This document shows, piece after piece, positions 45,511-54,262 of a stretch of 64,000 nt of DNA (its first letter is position 1; every line of letters starts with the position of its first letter). Below the pieces are notes generated by a model. It saw nothing but the letters and a program-made list of their open reading frames with translations. It made no database searches and was not told the origin of the DNA. Source of the stretch: SHZL01 sp963784425 (GTDB lineage Bacteria > Pseudomonadota > Gammaproteobacteria > Xanthomonadales > SZUA-36); NCBI GenBank assembly GCA_963784425.1, contig CAWARM010000010.1:248001-312000 (forward strand), in the 5' to 3' direction. The position numbers and the translations under genes are program-made.

Positions 45511-46515
45511 TCAGGGTTTTTCAGTAAAGATACTTTTCGGCATATGCATGGTCACCAGCTTGTTGGGCCCATCAACTACTTCTGCAATCCTGAGATCGCC
45601 GGCAATGGAGCACAGCATGTAAGCCTGTTGCCGGTTTAACCCGCGCGTGTGGACAAGGTAATCCATCATGTAACGCGTAGCGTTTTTGACCGCTTCCTCC
45701 AGGGTTGTAGCAACGCCGGTTGTGGCGTAGTAGGAATCCGTTTCATATTGTGGCTCCTGCATGGGCAGGCCACCCTTTACCACGCGGACTTTGTACACAA
45801 TGCGCATGGGCGCTTCCACGGCAGTGCCGGAAACTTCGCCGTAGCCCTGAACGGCATGCGTATCACCGATGGAGAACAGTGCGCCTTTGACAAACACGGG
45901 GAAATATACCGTGGTACCAGCGACCAGGCTGGGGTCATCCATATTCCCGCCATTGGCGCGCGGCGGTATGGTGCTGAGTTGTTCACTGCTTGCCGGAGCA
46001 ACGCCCATAACGCCTGCGAAGGGGCTTAAGGGAACGTGGATACCGGGGGCAAATTCGATGGCATGATCCAGGGAGAACGTTGTTAACATGGGTTCCGGAA
46101 ATTCATCGGCCAGGAGACCAAGGCCGGGAATAATGCCGATCCAGCCCCAATTTCCAGGTTCAATCTCCAGCAGCGTCACCGCCAATACATCACCCGGCAT
46201 GGCATCTTCAACATAGACCGGCCCGGCAAGGGTGTGAATTCGATCCATGTCCAAAGCAGCGAGTTCAGCAGTCCTGGACTCAATCGTCAGTTGGCCGCCC
46301 GTGGCTTCGTGCGTGTAGACCTCAATAACACTGCCCGATGGCACGGTAATGGCCGGGGGAATGGTGCTGCTGAATTTCGTGTGCGTCTTGGCGCGGTCCA
46401 GGACAAAGTCCACGCCCGGATGTGTTGCGGGCCGGTCGGCTATCTCCGCATGGGCACTTTCAAGCCCGATTGCACACGCCAATACGAGAATGATTCGTAC
46501 CATGGGCAGGTTCAT
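45511..46515 (-). CDS. exported acetamidase/formamidase family protein
   Basis: The 334-residue protein is read from ATG 46515, which opens a Sec signal peptide (VRIILVLACAIGLESAHA). The body matches the acetamidase/formamidase (FmdA/AmdA) family: AMPGDVLAVTLLEIEP, GVMGVAP, PPRANGGNMD and GDTHAVQGYGEVSGTAVE, the last carrying conserved metal-site residues. The family hydrolyses small amides to acid plus ammonia; here it acts in the periplasm. It lies after a TonB-dependent receptor on the same strand with a stable hairpin between them, suggesting a shared transcript. It fits with the nitrile/amide island to the right. Confidence 0.82.
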   Translation of the reverse strand: MNLPMVRIILVLACAIGLESAHAEIADRPATHPGVDFVLDRAKTHTKFSSTIPPAITVPSGSVIEVYTHEATGGQLTIESRTAELAALDMDRIHTLAGPVYVEDAMPGDVLAVTLLEIEPGNWGWIGIIPGLGLLADEFPEPMLTTFSLDHAIEFAPGIHVPLSPFAGVMGVAPASSEQLSTIPPRANGGNMDDPSLVAGTTVYFPVFVKGALFSIGDTHAVQGYGEVSGTAVEAPMRIVYKVRVVKGGLPMQEPQYETDSYYATTGVATTLEEAVKNATRYMMDYLVHTRGLNRQQAYMLCSIAGDLRIAEVVDGPNKLVTMHMPKSIFTEKP

Positions 46516-46567
46516 TTGAACTCCGGACTTTCCGCGTACTGGTGGGGTTGCACGGGGCGCTGGGCAG

Positions 46568-46595
46568 GGCATGGCACCCGCCTGGGTGCCATGCC
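46568..46595. other. 12-bp-stem hairpin between TonB receptor and acetamidase
   Basis: GGCATGGCACCC and GGGTGCCATGCC pair perfectly around a GCCT loop. There is no T tract on either strand, so it is more likely an mRNA processing or stabilising element within the receptor-amidase transcript than a terminator. Confidence 0.6.
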
Positions 46596-46616
46596 GTAAT
46601 GCAAACTATTTTGGGG

Positions 46617-49017
46617 CTAGAACGAGAAGCCACCCATCACATACCACTGGGTCCCGCGATCGAATGCTTCCGAATCCATGCCAAAGCCTGGCTGGTAGTC
46701 GCCATAGGTGCGGTAGTGCTTGTCGGTGACGTTATCAACCCCAGCGGTGAAAAAGAGCTTGTTGGTGGGGCTGTTCCACCTCAGGCTGATATTAACGAGA
46801 TGGTAACCCGGCTGGTACAGAGGCGGCGCAACGTCCCGGTAGGGAAGGCCGTTAGCGTTGGTAAAGAACCCGCTACGCCAGCTCCAGTTGAATACGGGAA
46901 CCAGTGATGATCCATTTGACAGAATCCATGTCTTTTGGATGGTGGTGTTGAGATTCCAGTCCGAAATCAGCGTAAACGGTGTATCCAGGGTTAGGCCGGC
47001 TGCTATCGCGCCTGGAGAAAGAGTTTGATACGAAGGATCCAGGTAGCCGACACTGAAATCTACACGCCAGCCGTCTGCGGGTATCCAGTTAAGTTCGAGT
47101 TCAGCTCCTTTCATTACCGCGTCGCCCGCGTTGGTGGTGAAAGGGCCTATTCTTGAGGCATCCGACACCAGCAACTGCATGTCCGTGTAATCCATGTAGA
47201 ACACTGCAGCGTTTATGCGCATGGCGCCATCCAGGAGATCGGACTTAATGCCGAACTCATAGGAGTTGACATACTCAGGATCAAAACTGGGCAGGCTGGG
47301 TTCCGGCGGGAAAATCCTTTGGGTGAAGCCACCGTTCTTGTACCCTTTTGAGTAGCTGAGGTAGGTCATGCAGCTCGGGAGTCCATTCGTAGGCGGTGTT
47401 CAGCAACGGCGTGGTTTCGTTGCTCGAGTTGTTGTAGACCTGGTAGGGTACGACGCGGTCGCCCACGGCACAGGGTATGTGGAATGCCGGGTCGAAGCAG
47501 GGAAAGCCCAGCGGCCCCAAGGGTAATACCTCAAAATACTGATCCGGCAAATAGTCCCGGTCGTCTTTGGTATAGCGCAGGCCCGCAGTAATACTCCAGG
47601 GTTCTGTTATGTTGTAGGTTGCCTGTGCAAAAATCGCCTTGCTGGTGTAATCAAAGTACCCACCGCTTTGAATGGAGACCGGGAAAAAATCCACGGGATT
47701 GAGGTTCTCGCCATCTTCTTTAAAGTAATACAAGCCGGTCAACCATTTCAGCCTGTCATCAAACGCGAGACCTCCAATGGTAAATTCTTCGGAAAACTGG
47801 GATTGCTCGTAGGTGTCGTAGGTCGCCGCCAGCGAATTGACGACCGGGCCATTCGGGATGTCAAACCAGGGTTGGCCGGTTATCTGTACGGCACCGTCCC
47901 CGTCCGCGGCAAAATCGCCGCTGATATTGCGCCATGCGGTAATGGATTTAATACTGGTTTTGTCAGTTACTGCCCAGTCGATGGTAAAGGTCTCTCCGTG
48001 ATTCTTGATATTGGAGAAGCTGGGATTGTTCCCATAGTTGATATGTCTTCCGCCGATATCATCGTTGTTATAGCAGCGATCAGGGGCGCCCGGGACCCAA
48101 CAGTTGAATGGATTCATATTAGCAGGGTTTCCATCGGCGCCGGCAAAGGCGTTGTGGCCGGTGACAAAGCTGTCAGGGGTTTGATCGGGCGTGTCTATGC
48201 GGGTGGTCACCACGGCGTGGCCATTGGTTTTGTTTTCGTTGTATTCCAGCGCCAGGTTGAATTCCAATCCCTCGGTTGGCAGCCAGCGCAGCGCCAGGCG
48301 GCCGGTGAAATCATCCTGGTTGCCCAAATCTTTACCATCCCAGGGCCGGTATACATAACCGTCCTGTTTGAACGTGGCCGCGGACGCGCGCATGAAAAAG
48401 TTGTCTGTTATGGGAACGTTGATCGCGCCCCGGATATTCAGGCGGTTGTCGGTGCCGTACTTGATATCGCCCTGGCCGGAGAAAACTTCATTGGGTTTCT
48501 TGGTGGTAAGAATAATCGCACCACCAATCGTGTTACGGCCGTACAGAGTACCCTGTGGTCCGCGCAGCACTTCCACCTGCTCGAGGTCGATCATGTCAAA
48601 AACCGAGCCGACCGTGCGAGCCAGAAAAACCCCATCGACATAAATGCCAACGCCGGGGTCGGTAGTGGGTGCAAAGTCCTTTTGGCCAACGCCACGAATG
48701 AACACCACCGCATTTGAACCAACACCGCTATTGGTTGGGGTGTTTTGAAACACGAGGTTGGGGGTCAAATCCTGCAGGCGGGTAATCATGGTGATGCCCA
48801 GATCCTCCAGCCTTTCTCCCGAATAGGCGCTGACCGCGATAGGAGTGTCCTGCAGACTTTCCTCGCGCCGGCGTGCAGTTACTACAAGTTCCTCGAGTTG
48901 CGCGGAATCCCCGGCTGCCATAACCACGGCGGGAGTGGCAGTTAGCAGGGTCGACACCAACAGGTACAGGACATATAGGTGAGTCGTATTAAGTCTGAAA
49001 GAGTGCTTTCCGTTCAT
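46617..49017 (-). CDS. TonB-dependent receptor, frameshifted
   Basis: The 5' part (start 49017) has a signal peptide, a TonB-box-like LEELVVTARRREE, the plug domain (IRGVGQKDFAPTTDPGVGIYVDGVFLAR, LRGPQGTLYGRNTIGG) and most of the beta barrel. At 47370 one extra base separates it from the second frame, where MTYLSYSKGYKNGGF continues to the C-terminal aromatic strand (YVMGGFSF). Joined, the product has about 799 residues, normal for an outer-membrane siderophore or substrate receptor. The ligand is unknown. The adjacent amidase suggests an organic nitrogen compound. Confidence 0.85.
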
Positions 49018-49105
49018 AAGTTGCCTCGTTATTTTATAGTCACGCCAAAAACTCGTCCGCGAAACTGAGCTACCGTGCTGAAATTTTTACCATACTATCT
49101 TTCAG

Positions 49106-49118
49106 GGTACAAAGTTTC
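49106..49118. promoter_or_regulatory. 13-bp motif upstream of TonB receptor, repeated at 49772
   Basis: GGTACAAAGTTTC lies 89 bp before the receptor start. The same 13 bases occur 107 bp before the EthD start. A shared operator or promoter element is possible. Confidence 0.4.
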
Positions 49119-49281
49119 AGGCCGTCCGGGCTATCCGAGATTGAATGAAATCTGCGCCGCAAGGCCTGGAATCCGGAATGCGTCCCCGAGTGCGCTCAAA
49201 TTAACACAAAACTGATCTTTTCGCAGTCGAAACAATCGCCACCTGCAGCCGGCAGCACCCTTGCGCCAGTGCCCTGGCAAT

Positions 49282-49665
49282 CTATGCGAGGACACCAGGC
49301 GCCTTGGCGATCTGCCCGGCTGGGTCGAGACTCAGGCAAAGGCTGATTTGCGCAGTCGGATCCGCCTGCGTGTAATTCTGCCAGTCAGCCTGCAACAAAC
49401 TCGCGGCTTCCTCCGAGCCCAGCACCGCCAGGAGTTTGTCCGCTTCCTCACGCGTCTTGAAATACAGATTGGAAACGCAGTGATACGGTGCACTCGCGGC
49501 AGTACCGTCCATACCGACGCCTTCTGCCAGAATTTCCATACGCTCCGGCGCGATACCTGAACGCTGCAGTAAACCGATGGCAACCGGCATGTGTACCTTG
49601 AGGTAGTGCTCCATATTGAAGACCGAACCGGGTGGATTCGGATACATGATGCTGACACAGATCAT
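49282..49665 (-). CDS. EthD family protein
   Basis: The 127 residues start with ICVSIMYPNPPGSVFNMEHYLKVHMPVA, the opening pattern of EthD-domain (dimeric alpha-beta barrel) proteins. EthD was found next to the P450 system that degrades ethyl tert-butyl ether; its role is undefined. Here it lies beside a P450 fragment, a ferredoxin and a GntR regulator, which mirrors an eth-type locus. Confidence 0.78.
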   Translation of the reverse strand: MICVSIMYPNPPGSVFNMEHYLKVHMPVAIGLLQRSGIAPERMEILAEGVGMDGTAASAPYHCVSNLYFKTREEADKLLAVLGSEEAASLLQADWQNYTQADPTAQISLCLSLDPAGQIAKAPGVLA

Positions 49666-49771
49666 CGCGAACTCCTGAGTGACACATGCAGCCGCAATGC
49701 GTGTCCCCGGGTCATCCTGCCCTAATTGATAACCGCATCTCAGTTAGCTTGACAGTACCGGAACGTTCACA

Positions 49772-49784
49772 GGTACAAAGTTTC
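49772..49784. promoter_or_regulatory. 13-bp motif upstream of EthD gene, repeat of 49106
   Basis: This second exact copy of GGTACAAAGTTTC lies beside an imperfect inverted repeat (GTACCGGAAC / GTTCACAGGTAC, 49755-49776). Confidence 0.4.
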
Positions 49785-49791
49785 GGTTCAT

Positions 49792-50510
49792 TTAGTCAAG
49801 CGGTGGCACACTGGCAAGCTCCATGCCTGGAAAGGCTTCGAACAGGGCGGCGATGGCGAGGCGGGTTTCCAGGCGGGAAAGATGACGGCCAGGACAGAGG
49901 TGTATACCCCGGCTGAAACCGAGATGGCGGCTCGGCCCCGGGCGGTCAACAATGAATTCATCCGGTCGGTCGCAACAGCGCGGGTCACGGTTTCCGGCCC
50001 GAGACCCAGCCAGACCGCATCGTTTTCCTTGAGCAGCACGCCATGCAGTTCAATCTCCTGGCTCACGCGCCGGTCACACATGTGCCCGGGGCCATCAAAG
50101 CGCAGCACTTCGTCGATTCCGCTTTCCAACAGGGCCGGATTGAGTTGGATCTTGGCGAGTTCCAGTGGATGGCGAAGAAAGGTGTAGGCCGACAGCCCGA
50201 TCAGGTTGAGCGTGGTTTCGTGCGAACCGGCGAACAGCAGGACCGCCTGACCAATGAGCTCATCTTCGGAGATCACGCCTGCTGCGTGCGCATCGTTCAG
50301 CAGTGAGAGGATGGTTGGCTCGGCCGGCGGGTTGCGGCGGATGACCTTGATCATGGACGGCCAGGTAATCAGCCACTCGCCATAGGCCACGCCACCGTTT
50401 TGCCAGGCCTTGGATGTTTTATCCGGATTGAATCCATCCGAGATTCCAGGCGCCCATTTCAGGAACAGCGGGAAATCCTCTCGCGGCAAGCCGAGCGTGA
50501 GTGACAGCAT
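49792..50510 (-). pseudogene. cytochrome P450, 5'-truncated and frameshifted
   Basis: The reading covers the second part of a class I P450: I-helix LLFAGSHETTLNLIG, K-helix ExxR in DEVLRF and, after a missing base near 49993, the heme-binding FSRGIHLCPGRH with the ligand Cys, ending PPLD at a stop at 49792-49794. The first residues (LSLTLGLPREDFPLFLKWAPG) correspond to roughly residue 150 of a complete P450. No N-terminal part is found upstream, where the sequence becomes AT-rich, so about 40 percent of the protein is missing. It is probably inactive as read here. Confidence 0.75.
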
Positions 50511-50694
50511 TGGCTATCCGATCGTTGCATGAAAAGTCCCTGGCCTGCTTTAAATATCTAAATATATGATATTTTGCGGATGAATTTCTACGCCAGTATG
50601 CGTTACGAGTCAAGATGTTTTACCGCTGGGATGCCGCGTGTCACTCATTAATGGGCGCGGCACTGCCCGGTCAAGCCCAGGAGGGAGCGTTCCG

Positions 50695-51006
50695 ATGCCA
50701 CATTTAGCTTGCGTCGAACCGAAGGGGATGTCTTACTCGATTGAAGTGCCCGTGGGCTTAAGCGTCATGCAGGGCGCCGTGAACCATTCGATCGCAGGCA
50801 TCGTAGCCGAGTGCGGCGGGGCTTGTGCCTGCGCCACATGCCATGTCTATGTGGATCCGGGCTGGCTGGAGGCGCTCCCGCCCATGAGCCAGACCGAGAA
50901 CGACATGCTCGATTGCGCGGAACAGGAGCGGACCGGGCACAGCCGCCTGAGCTGTCAGCTGGTCATTTCAATGGAACTTGACGGACTGGTGGTACGTTTG
51001 CCCTAG
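50695..51006 (+). CDS. [2Fe-2S] ferredoxin (ThcC/EthC type)
   Basis: ATG 50695 follows a GGAGGGAGC site. The 103 residues carry the plant/adrenodoxin-like cluster pattern CGGACACATC (Cys-x5-Cys-x2-Cys) plus a distal Cys in LSCQL. Such ferredoxins pass electrons to P450 enzymes. The neighbouring P450 is truncated, and no ferredoxin reductase is present in the window. It is transcribed away from the P450. Confidence 0.88.
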   Translation: MPHLACVEPKGMSYSIEVPVGLSVMQGAVNHSIAGIVAECGGACACATCHVYVDPGWLEALPPMSQTENDMLDCAEQERTGHSRLSCQLVISMELDGLVVRLP

Positions 51007-51047
51007 CAGAGTCGGAGAGCGGCCCGGGCTCACCTGTGACGCTTTGA

Positions 51048-51739
51048 TTATTCCGCGGAAAGTAGCAGGAACTCGCGAGCCTGATGGTAATGAGCCGTGA
51101 GCTGGGCATGCGCACCTGCACGGTCCCGGGCACGAAGTTTCTGCGCAAGTTCGGCCAGGCTGGCGAACACATTCTGTGCAGCTTGCAGTGTCAAACGGTT
51201 GAATAATGCGCAAACAGGATATGGCGCAGCATCTGCGCCTGGGCTATGAGCACGCGGCTGCGGGAGGCGTTCACCATGGCCGCGTGAAAATCGATGCTGC
51301 GGCGGACGAACTGCTTTGGTTTACCCAGCAGCGCTTTCAGATCGCCGAGCACTTCAAAAAGCGTTTCCAGGTCGGCATCGGTACACTGATCGATGGCAAG
51401 GTCGACCGCCATGCCCTCTACTGCCCAAATGGCATACAGCAATTCCTGCAGCGTAGACCCCATGAGTATGAGCTGGATGGCCATGACTTCGGCAAACATG
51501 TCCGGATTGCCCTGGGCCACGTAAACCCCGCCACCTAGGCCAACGCGGATTTCGATGATGCCCATGGCCTCAAGGCTCCGCAGAGCGTCGCGCATGGGCG
51601 ATCGCCCGATACCGAAATACTCCGCCAGCGTCGCCTCGGTACCAAGGAAATCACCCGCCTTGAAACGGTTGGCCAGCAGGGACTCCCGAACCTCTGCAAC
51701 CACTCTATTGGCTGCCGAAATGGCGCGAGCAGGTTGCAA
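51048..51739 (-). CDS. GntR-family transcriptional regulator (FadR/FCD type), frameshifted
   Basis: A TTG at 51739 opens a winged helix (LGTEATLAEYFGIGRSPMRDALRSLE) followed by an FCD ligand-binding domain with His and Asp metal ligands (FHAAMVNASRSRVLIAQ). A missing base in the A-run near 51193-51195 breaks the frame; the next frame continues LTLQAAQNVFASLAELAQKL and closes at 51048-51050. Joined length is about 230 residues, normal for the family. It is placed between the ferredoxin and the amidase and diverges from the amidase, so it may control either side. Confidence 0.78.
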
Positions 51740-52050
51740 TTTCCTTGCCAGAGTTCGGGCGGCGCCTGAGTACGGGGCTGTTCGCGCGGGGCAGCTTGCT
51801 CACTCAAGCACCAGCAGTAGCTCATTGGCGTGCACGTTGTCGCAACAACTGTAAGATCCATCATCCCACATCGGAATTGTGCCAAGGCTTCCATCTTACA
51901 GCTTCACAACCAACAGTCATTAATTTTAGAGCCAATAGACTGCTCCAATTACATCCTCCAAAGGCAACTTGAAAATACCGGTATGCCTGGCGGCCAGGGC
52001 TTTTTCAGTTTGGTCCGGGCACGGGTTTTTCTTGAGATGGAGGTGGTCGA
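51740..52050. other. intergenic region between GntR and amidase
   Basis: This divergent 311-bp interval holds no convincing gene. It includes a perfect ATACCGGTAT palindrome and should carry the promoters of both flanking genes. Confidence 0.5.
51975..51984. promoter_or_regulatory. ATACCGGTAT palindrome, candidate GntR operator
   Basis: This perfect 10-bp palindrome, 67 bp before the amidase start, has the GTAT/ATAC symmetry seen in many FCD-GntR operators, and the regulator gene is next to it. Confidence 0.35.
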
Positions 52051-53598
52051 ATGAACCAACGATCCCAATGGATACTTGTATTAACCGCAGCAATGAGCTC
52101 CTCCCAGGCGCTGGCAGCGACACCAACTTACCCCGACATCGCAAGTTTGTCGGCCATGATGAATCAGGGTGAGACCAGTAGTGCGGCAATTGTCGATGAC
52201 TTGCTTGCAAGATCCAGGCAATTTGCTTACCTGGATGCGTTTATCACGCTAGATTCTGCGGGCGCCGCCGCGAAAGCCCGGGAACTCGATCGGAAGCATG
52301 CCAGCGGCGAAAGCCGGGGCCTCTTGCACGGTATTCCACTGGTCGTTAAAGACAATATCCACGTAGCCGGCCTGGCCAATACGGCCGGGACTCCGGGGCT
52401 GAGAAATTTCACCCCCTCTGCAAGCAACGCAGTCGTTGCACGACTGGAAGCGGCAGGAGCGATTATCCTCGGCAAGACCAATATGCACGAACTCGCGTTC
52501 GGAGTTACCAGCAATAACTTTGCGTTTGGTGCGGTCAGGAATCCCTTTGATGACAGCCTGATACCCGGCGGCAGCAGTGGTGGTACAGCGAGCGCAATCT
52601 CGGCTGGATTGGTACCCGCCGGGCTCGGCACCGATACCGGCGGGTCCGTGCGCATACCGGCGGCCTTAACGGGCATTGTCGGTTTTCGGCCCAGTTCGGG
52701 GCGTTATCCATCAACTTCCGTTACGCCGGTCTCGCACACCCGGGATACCGTTGGGCTGATGTCACGTACTGTTGCCGACCTGATCGTGCTGGATGATGTG
52801 ATTGTGCAAGATGATCAACCGGGGGCACAAGCGGTTCCAAAATTACCGGCAGGGGAGATACGGCTGGGTGTGCCTCGCGCTTTTTATTATCAGAATCTTG
52901 ATCGGGAAACGGCTGTGGTTATTGAGGCAGTTCTGGCGCAACTCGCGCAAGCTCATGTCCAGCTGATTTATGCTGAAATTCCGGATATTGAAAATTTAAT
53001 AGCGCAAAGCGGGTTTCCCATCGCCCTGTACGAGGTACAGCGAGATCTGCCCGCCTATTTGGCGGAATTTGCTACCGGCATAAGTTTTGCAGAGTTGTCG
53101 GCTGCCGTGGCCAGCCCCGATGTGCAAGGTATTTTGCAGTCCATGACCGGCGAAGGCGCGGTTAGTGACGAAGCCTATGCGGCAGCAATGAACGCCAGAG
53201 AGCAACTCAGAAAGAATTTCCGCGAGTATTTTGTCAAGCAGCAACTCGACGGGATCATTTTTCCCACGACTCTGCTTCCCGCACGCCCGATTGCAAGCAG
53301 TCTGGATACTGTCGAACTGAACGGCGAGCAGGTGCCTACCTTTCCAATCTACAGTCACAATACCGATTCTGCATCGATTACCGGGCAGCCTGGCATAAGC
53401 CTGCCGGTCGGCCTGACGGCTTCGGGGCTGCCGGTGGGCATGGAGATAGATGGGCCGGAGCAATCCGATCGCCGGCTATTGGCCGTGGCCAAAACCCTGG
53501 AGGGCATCATAGACTTTCGCGCGCGGCCACCGCTGGCTAACGTCAATGCCGGAATGCCAATCTCACCTTCCATTCAGCGAACGAAGACTGGGACCTGA
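52051..53598 (+). CDS. exported amidase (amidase signature family)
   Basis: This 515-residue protein has a short signal peptide (cleavage after ALAA). The catalytic triad of amidase signature enzymes is visible with the same spacing as fatty-acid amide hydrolase: Lys100 (VVKDN), Ser175 (GGSSGG) and Ser199 (DTGGSVRIP). It cleaves an amide to acid and ammonia. The C-terminal roughly 20 residues run into an old TonB-receptor fragment in another frame, so the original stop may have been replaced. It opens the rightward aldoxime/nitrile operon. Confidence 0.88.
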   Translation: MNQRSQWILVLTAAMSSSQALAATPTYPDIASLSAMMNQGETSSAAIVDDLLARSRQFAYLDAFITLDSAGAAAKARELDRKHASGESRGLLHGIPLVVKDNIHVAGLANTAGTPGLRNFTPSASNAVVARLEAAGAIILGKTNMHELAFGVTSNNFAFGAVRNPFDDSLIPGGSSGGTASAISAGLVPAGLGTDTGGSVRIPAALTGIVGFRPSSGRYPSTSVTPVSHTRDTVGLMSRTVADLIVLDDVIVQDDQPGAQAVPKLPAGEIRLGVPRAFYYQNLDRETAVVIEAVLAQLAQAHVQLIYAEIPDIENLIAQSGFPIALYEVQRDLPAYLAEFATGISFAELSAAVASPDVQGILQSMTGEGAVSDEAYAAAMNAREQLRKNFREYFVKQQLDGIIFPTTLLPARPIASSLDTVELNGEQVPTFPIYSHNTDSASITGQPGISLPVGLTASGLPVGMEIDGPEQSDRRLLAVAKTLEGIIDFRARPPLANVNAGMPISPSIQRTKTGT

Positions 53599-53726
53599 GC
53601 GCCACGGTGACTAATTTAACGGGTTAGCATTACTCGATCACAGGCTATGCAGACCTGGCTGGTTCAGGTAGCATTTCCAAGATCTACCCCCGCCCCGCCG
53701 GATGGTTTGTCAGCCTGAAATACACC
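53550..53726 (+). pseudogene. TonB-dependent receptor C-terminal remnant
   Basis: In a frame different from the amidase, the bases from about 53550 read NANLTFHSANEDWDLSATV, then TNLTG, one stop, and HYSITGYADLAG to GWFVSLKYT. This is the last two to three strands and the closing aromatic strand of a TonB-dependent receptor. Only the end is present, it contains a stop (53625-53627) and it lies partly under the amidase end, so it is a dead remnant. Confidence 0.65.
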
Positions 53727-53749
53727 TGCCAGATAAGGAACAGAACACC

Positions 53750-54226
53750 ATGTCATTAGAGCTAAAGATTCATGAAAATTCTGTCGTAAAAGTAAAAAAG
53801 CCGAAGCACAGTGTTTGGCTGGACCCTGAGACATTACCCTGGTTGCCATGGACCATGCCCGGAACCTGGTTCAAGTTAATTTCGGTAAACCAAAATACTG
53901 GCGGCTTTACCATGATCCTGAAAGTGGATCCTGGAACGGAAGCTCCCATCCACGGACACATCGGTATGATTGAATCGATCATGCTGGAGGGTGAATTTTC
54001 TTACGACGATGATCAGGGCCACAAAGGGCACATACTGCTTGAACCGCCAGGCGCAATTCATCAGCCCGTAACCAAGCAAGGGTTCGTGCTCTATGGCACC
54101 ACGTTTGGGCCAATCGTGGGTTATAACGAAGATGGCAGCATCGCCGGAATTGTTGATGCACAACTCATGTACGAAATGGCTCGAGCGGGTAACGCGCATC
54201 ACCATATCAAATGGGAAGAATATTGA
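53750..54226 (+). CDS. cupin-domain protein (2,4'-dihydroxyacetophenone dioxygenase-like)
   Basis: The 158-residue protein has a cupin core: motif 1 with PIHGHIGMIESIMLEGEF and motif 2 with GAIHQPV, carrying the His/Glu metal-ligand set. The family resembles ChrR-like cupins and 2,4'-dihydroxyacetophenone dioxygenase. It is preceded by AGATAAGGAA and followed after 36 bp by a nitrilase-like gene, so it is part of the same operon. An oxygenase or a regulatory metal-binding role are both open. Confidence 0.7.
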   Translation: MSLELKIHENSVVKVKKPKHSVWLDPETLPWLPWTMPGTWFKLISVNQNTGGFTMILKVDPGTEAPIHGHIGMIESIMLEGEFSYDDDQGHKGHILLEPPGAIHQPVTKQGFVLYGTTFGPIVGYNEDGSIAGIVDAQLMYEMARAGNAHHHIKWEEY

Positions 54227-54262
54227 TTTGTTCTCATCCAAACCCAAAAACGAGGCCTCGCC

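Noticed and set aside
50419..50613. Frame that could supply the missing P450 N-terminus
   Set aside because: Only its middle overlaps the P450 start; the upstream residues show no P450 similarity and the region is AT-rich non-coding.
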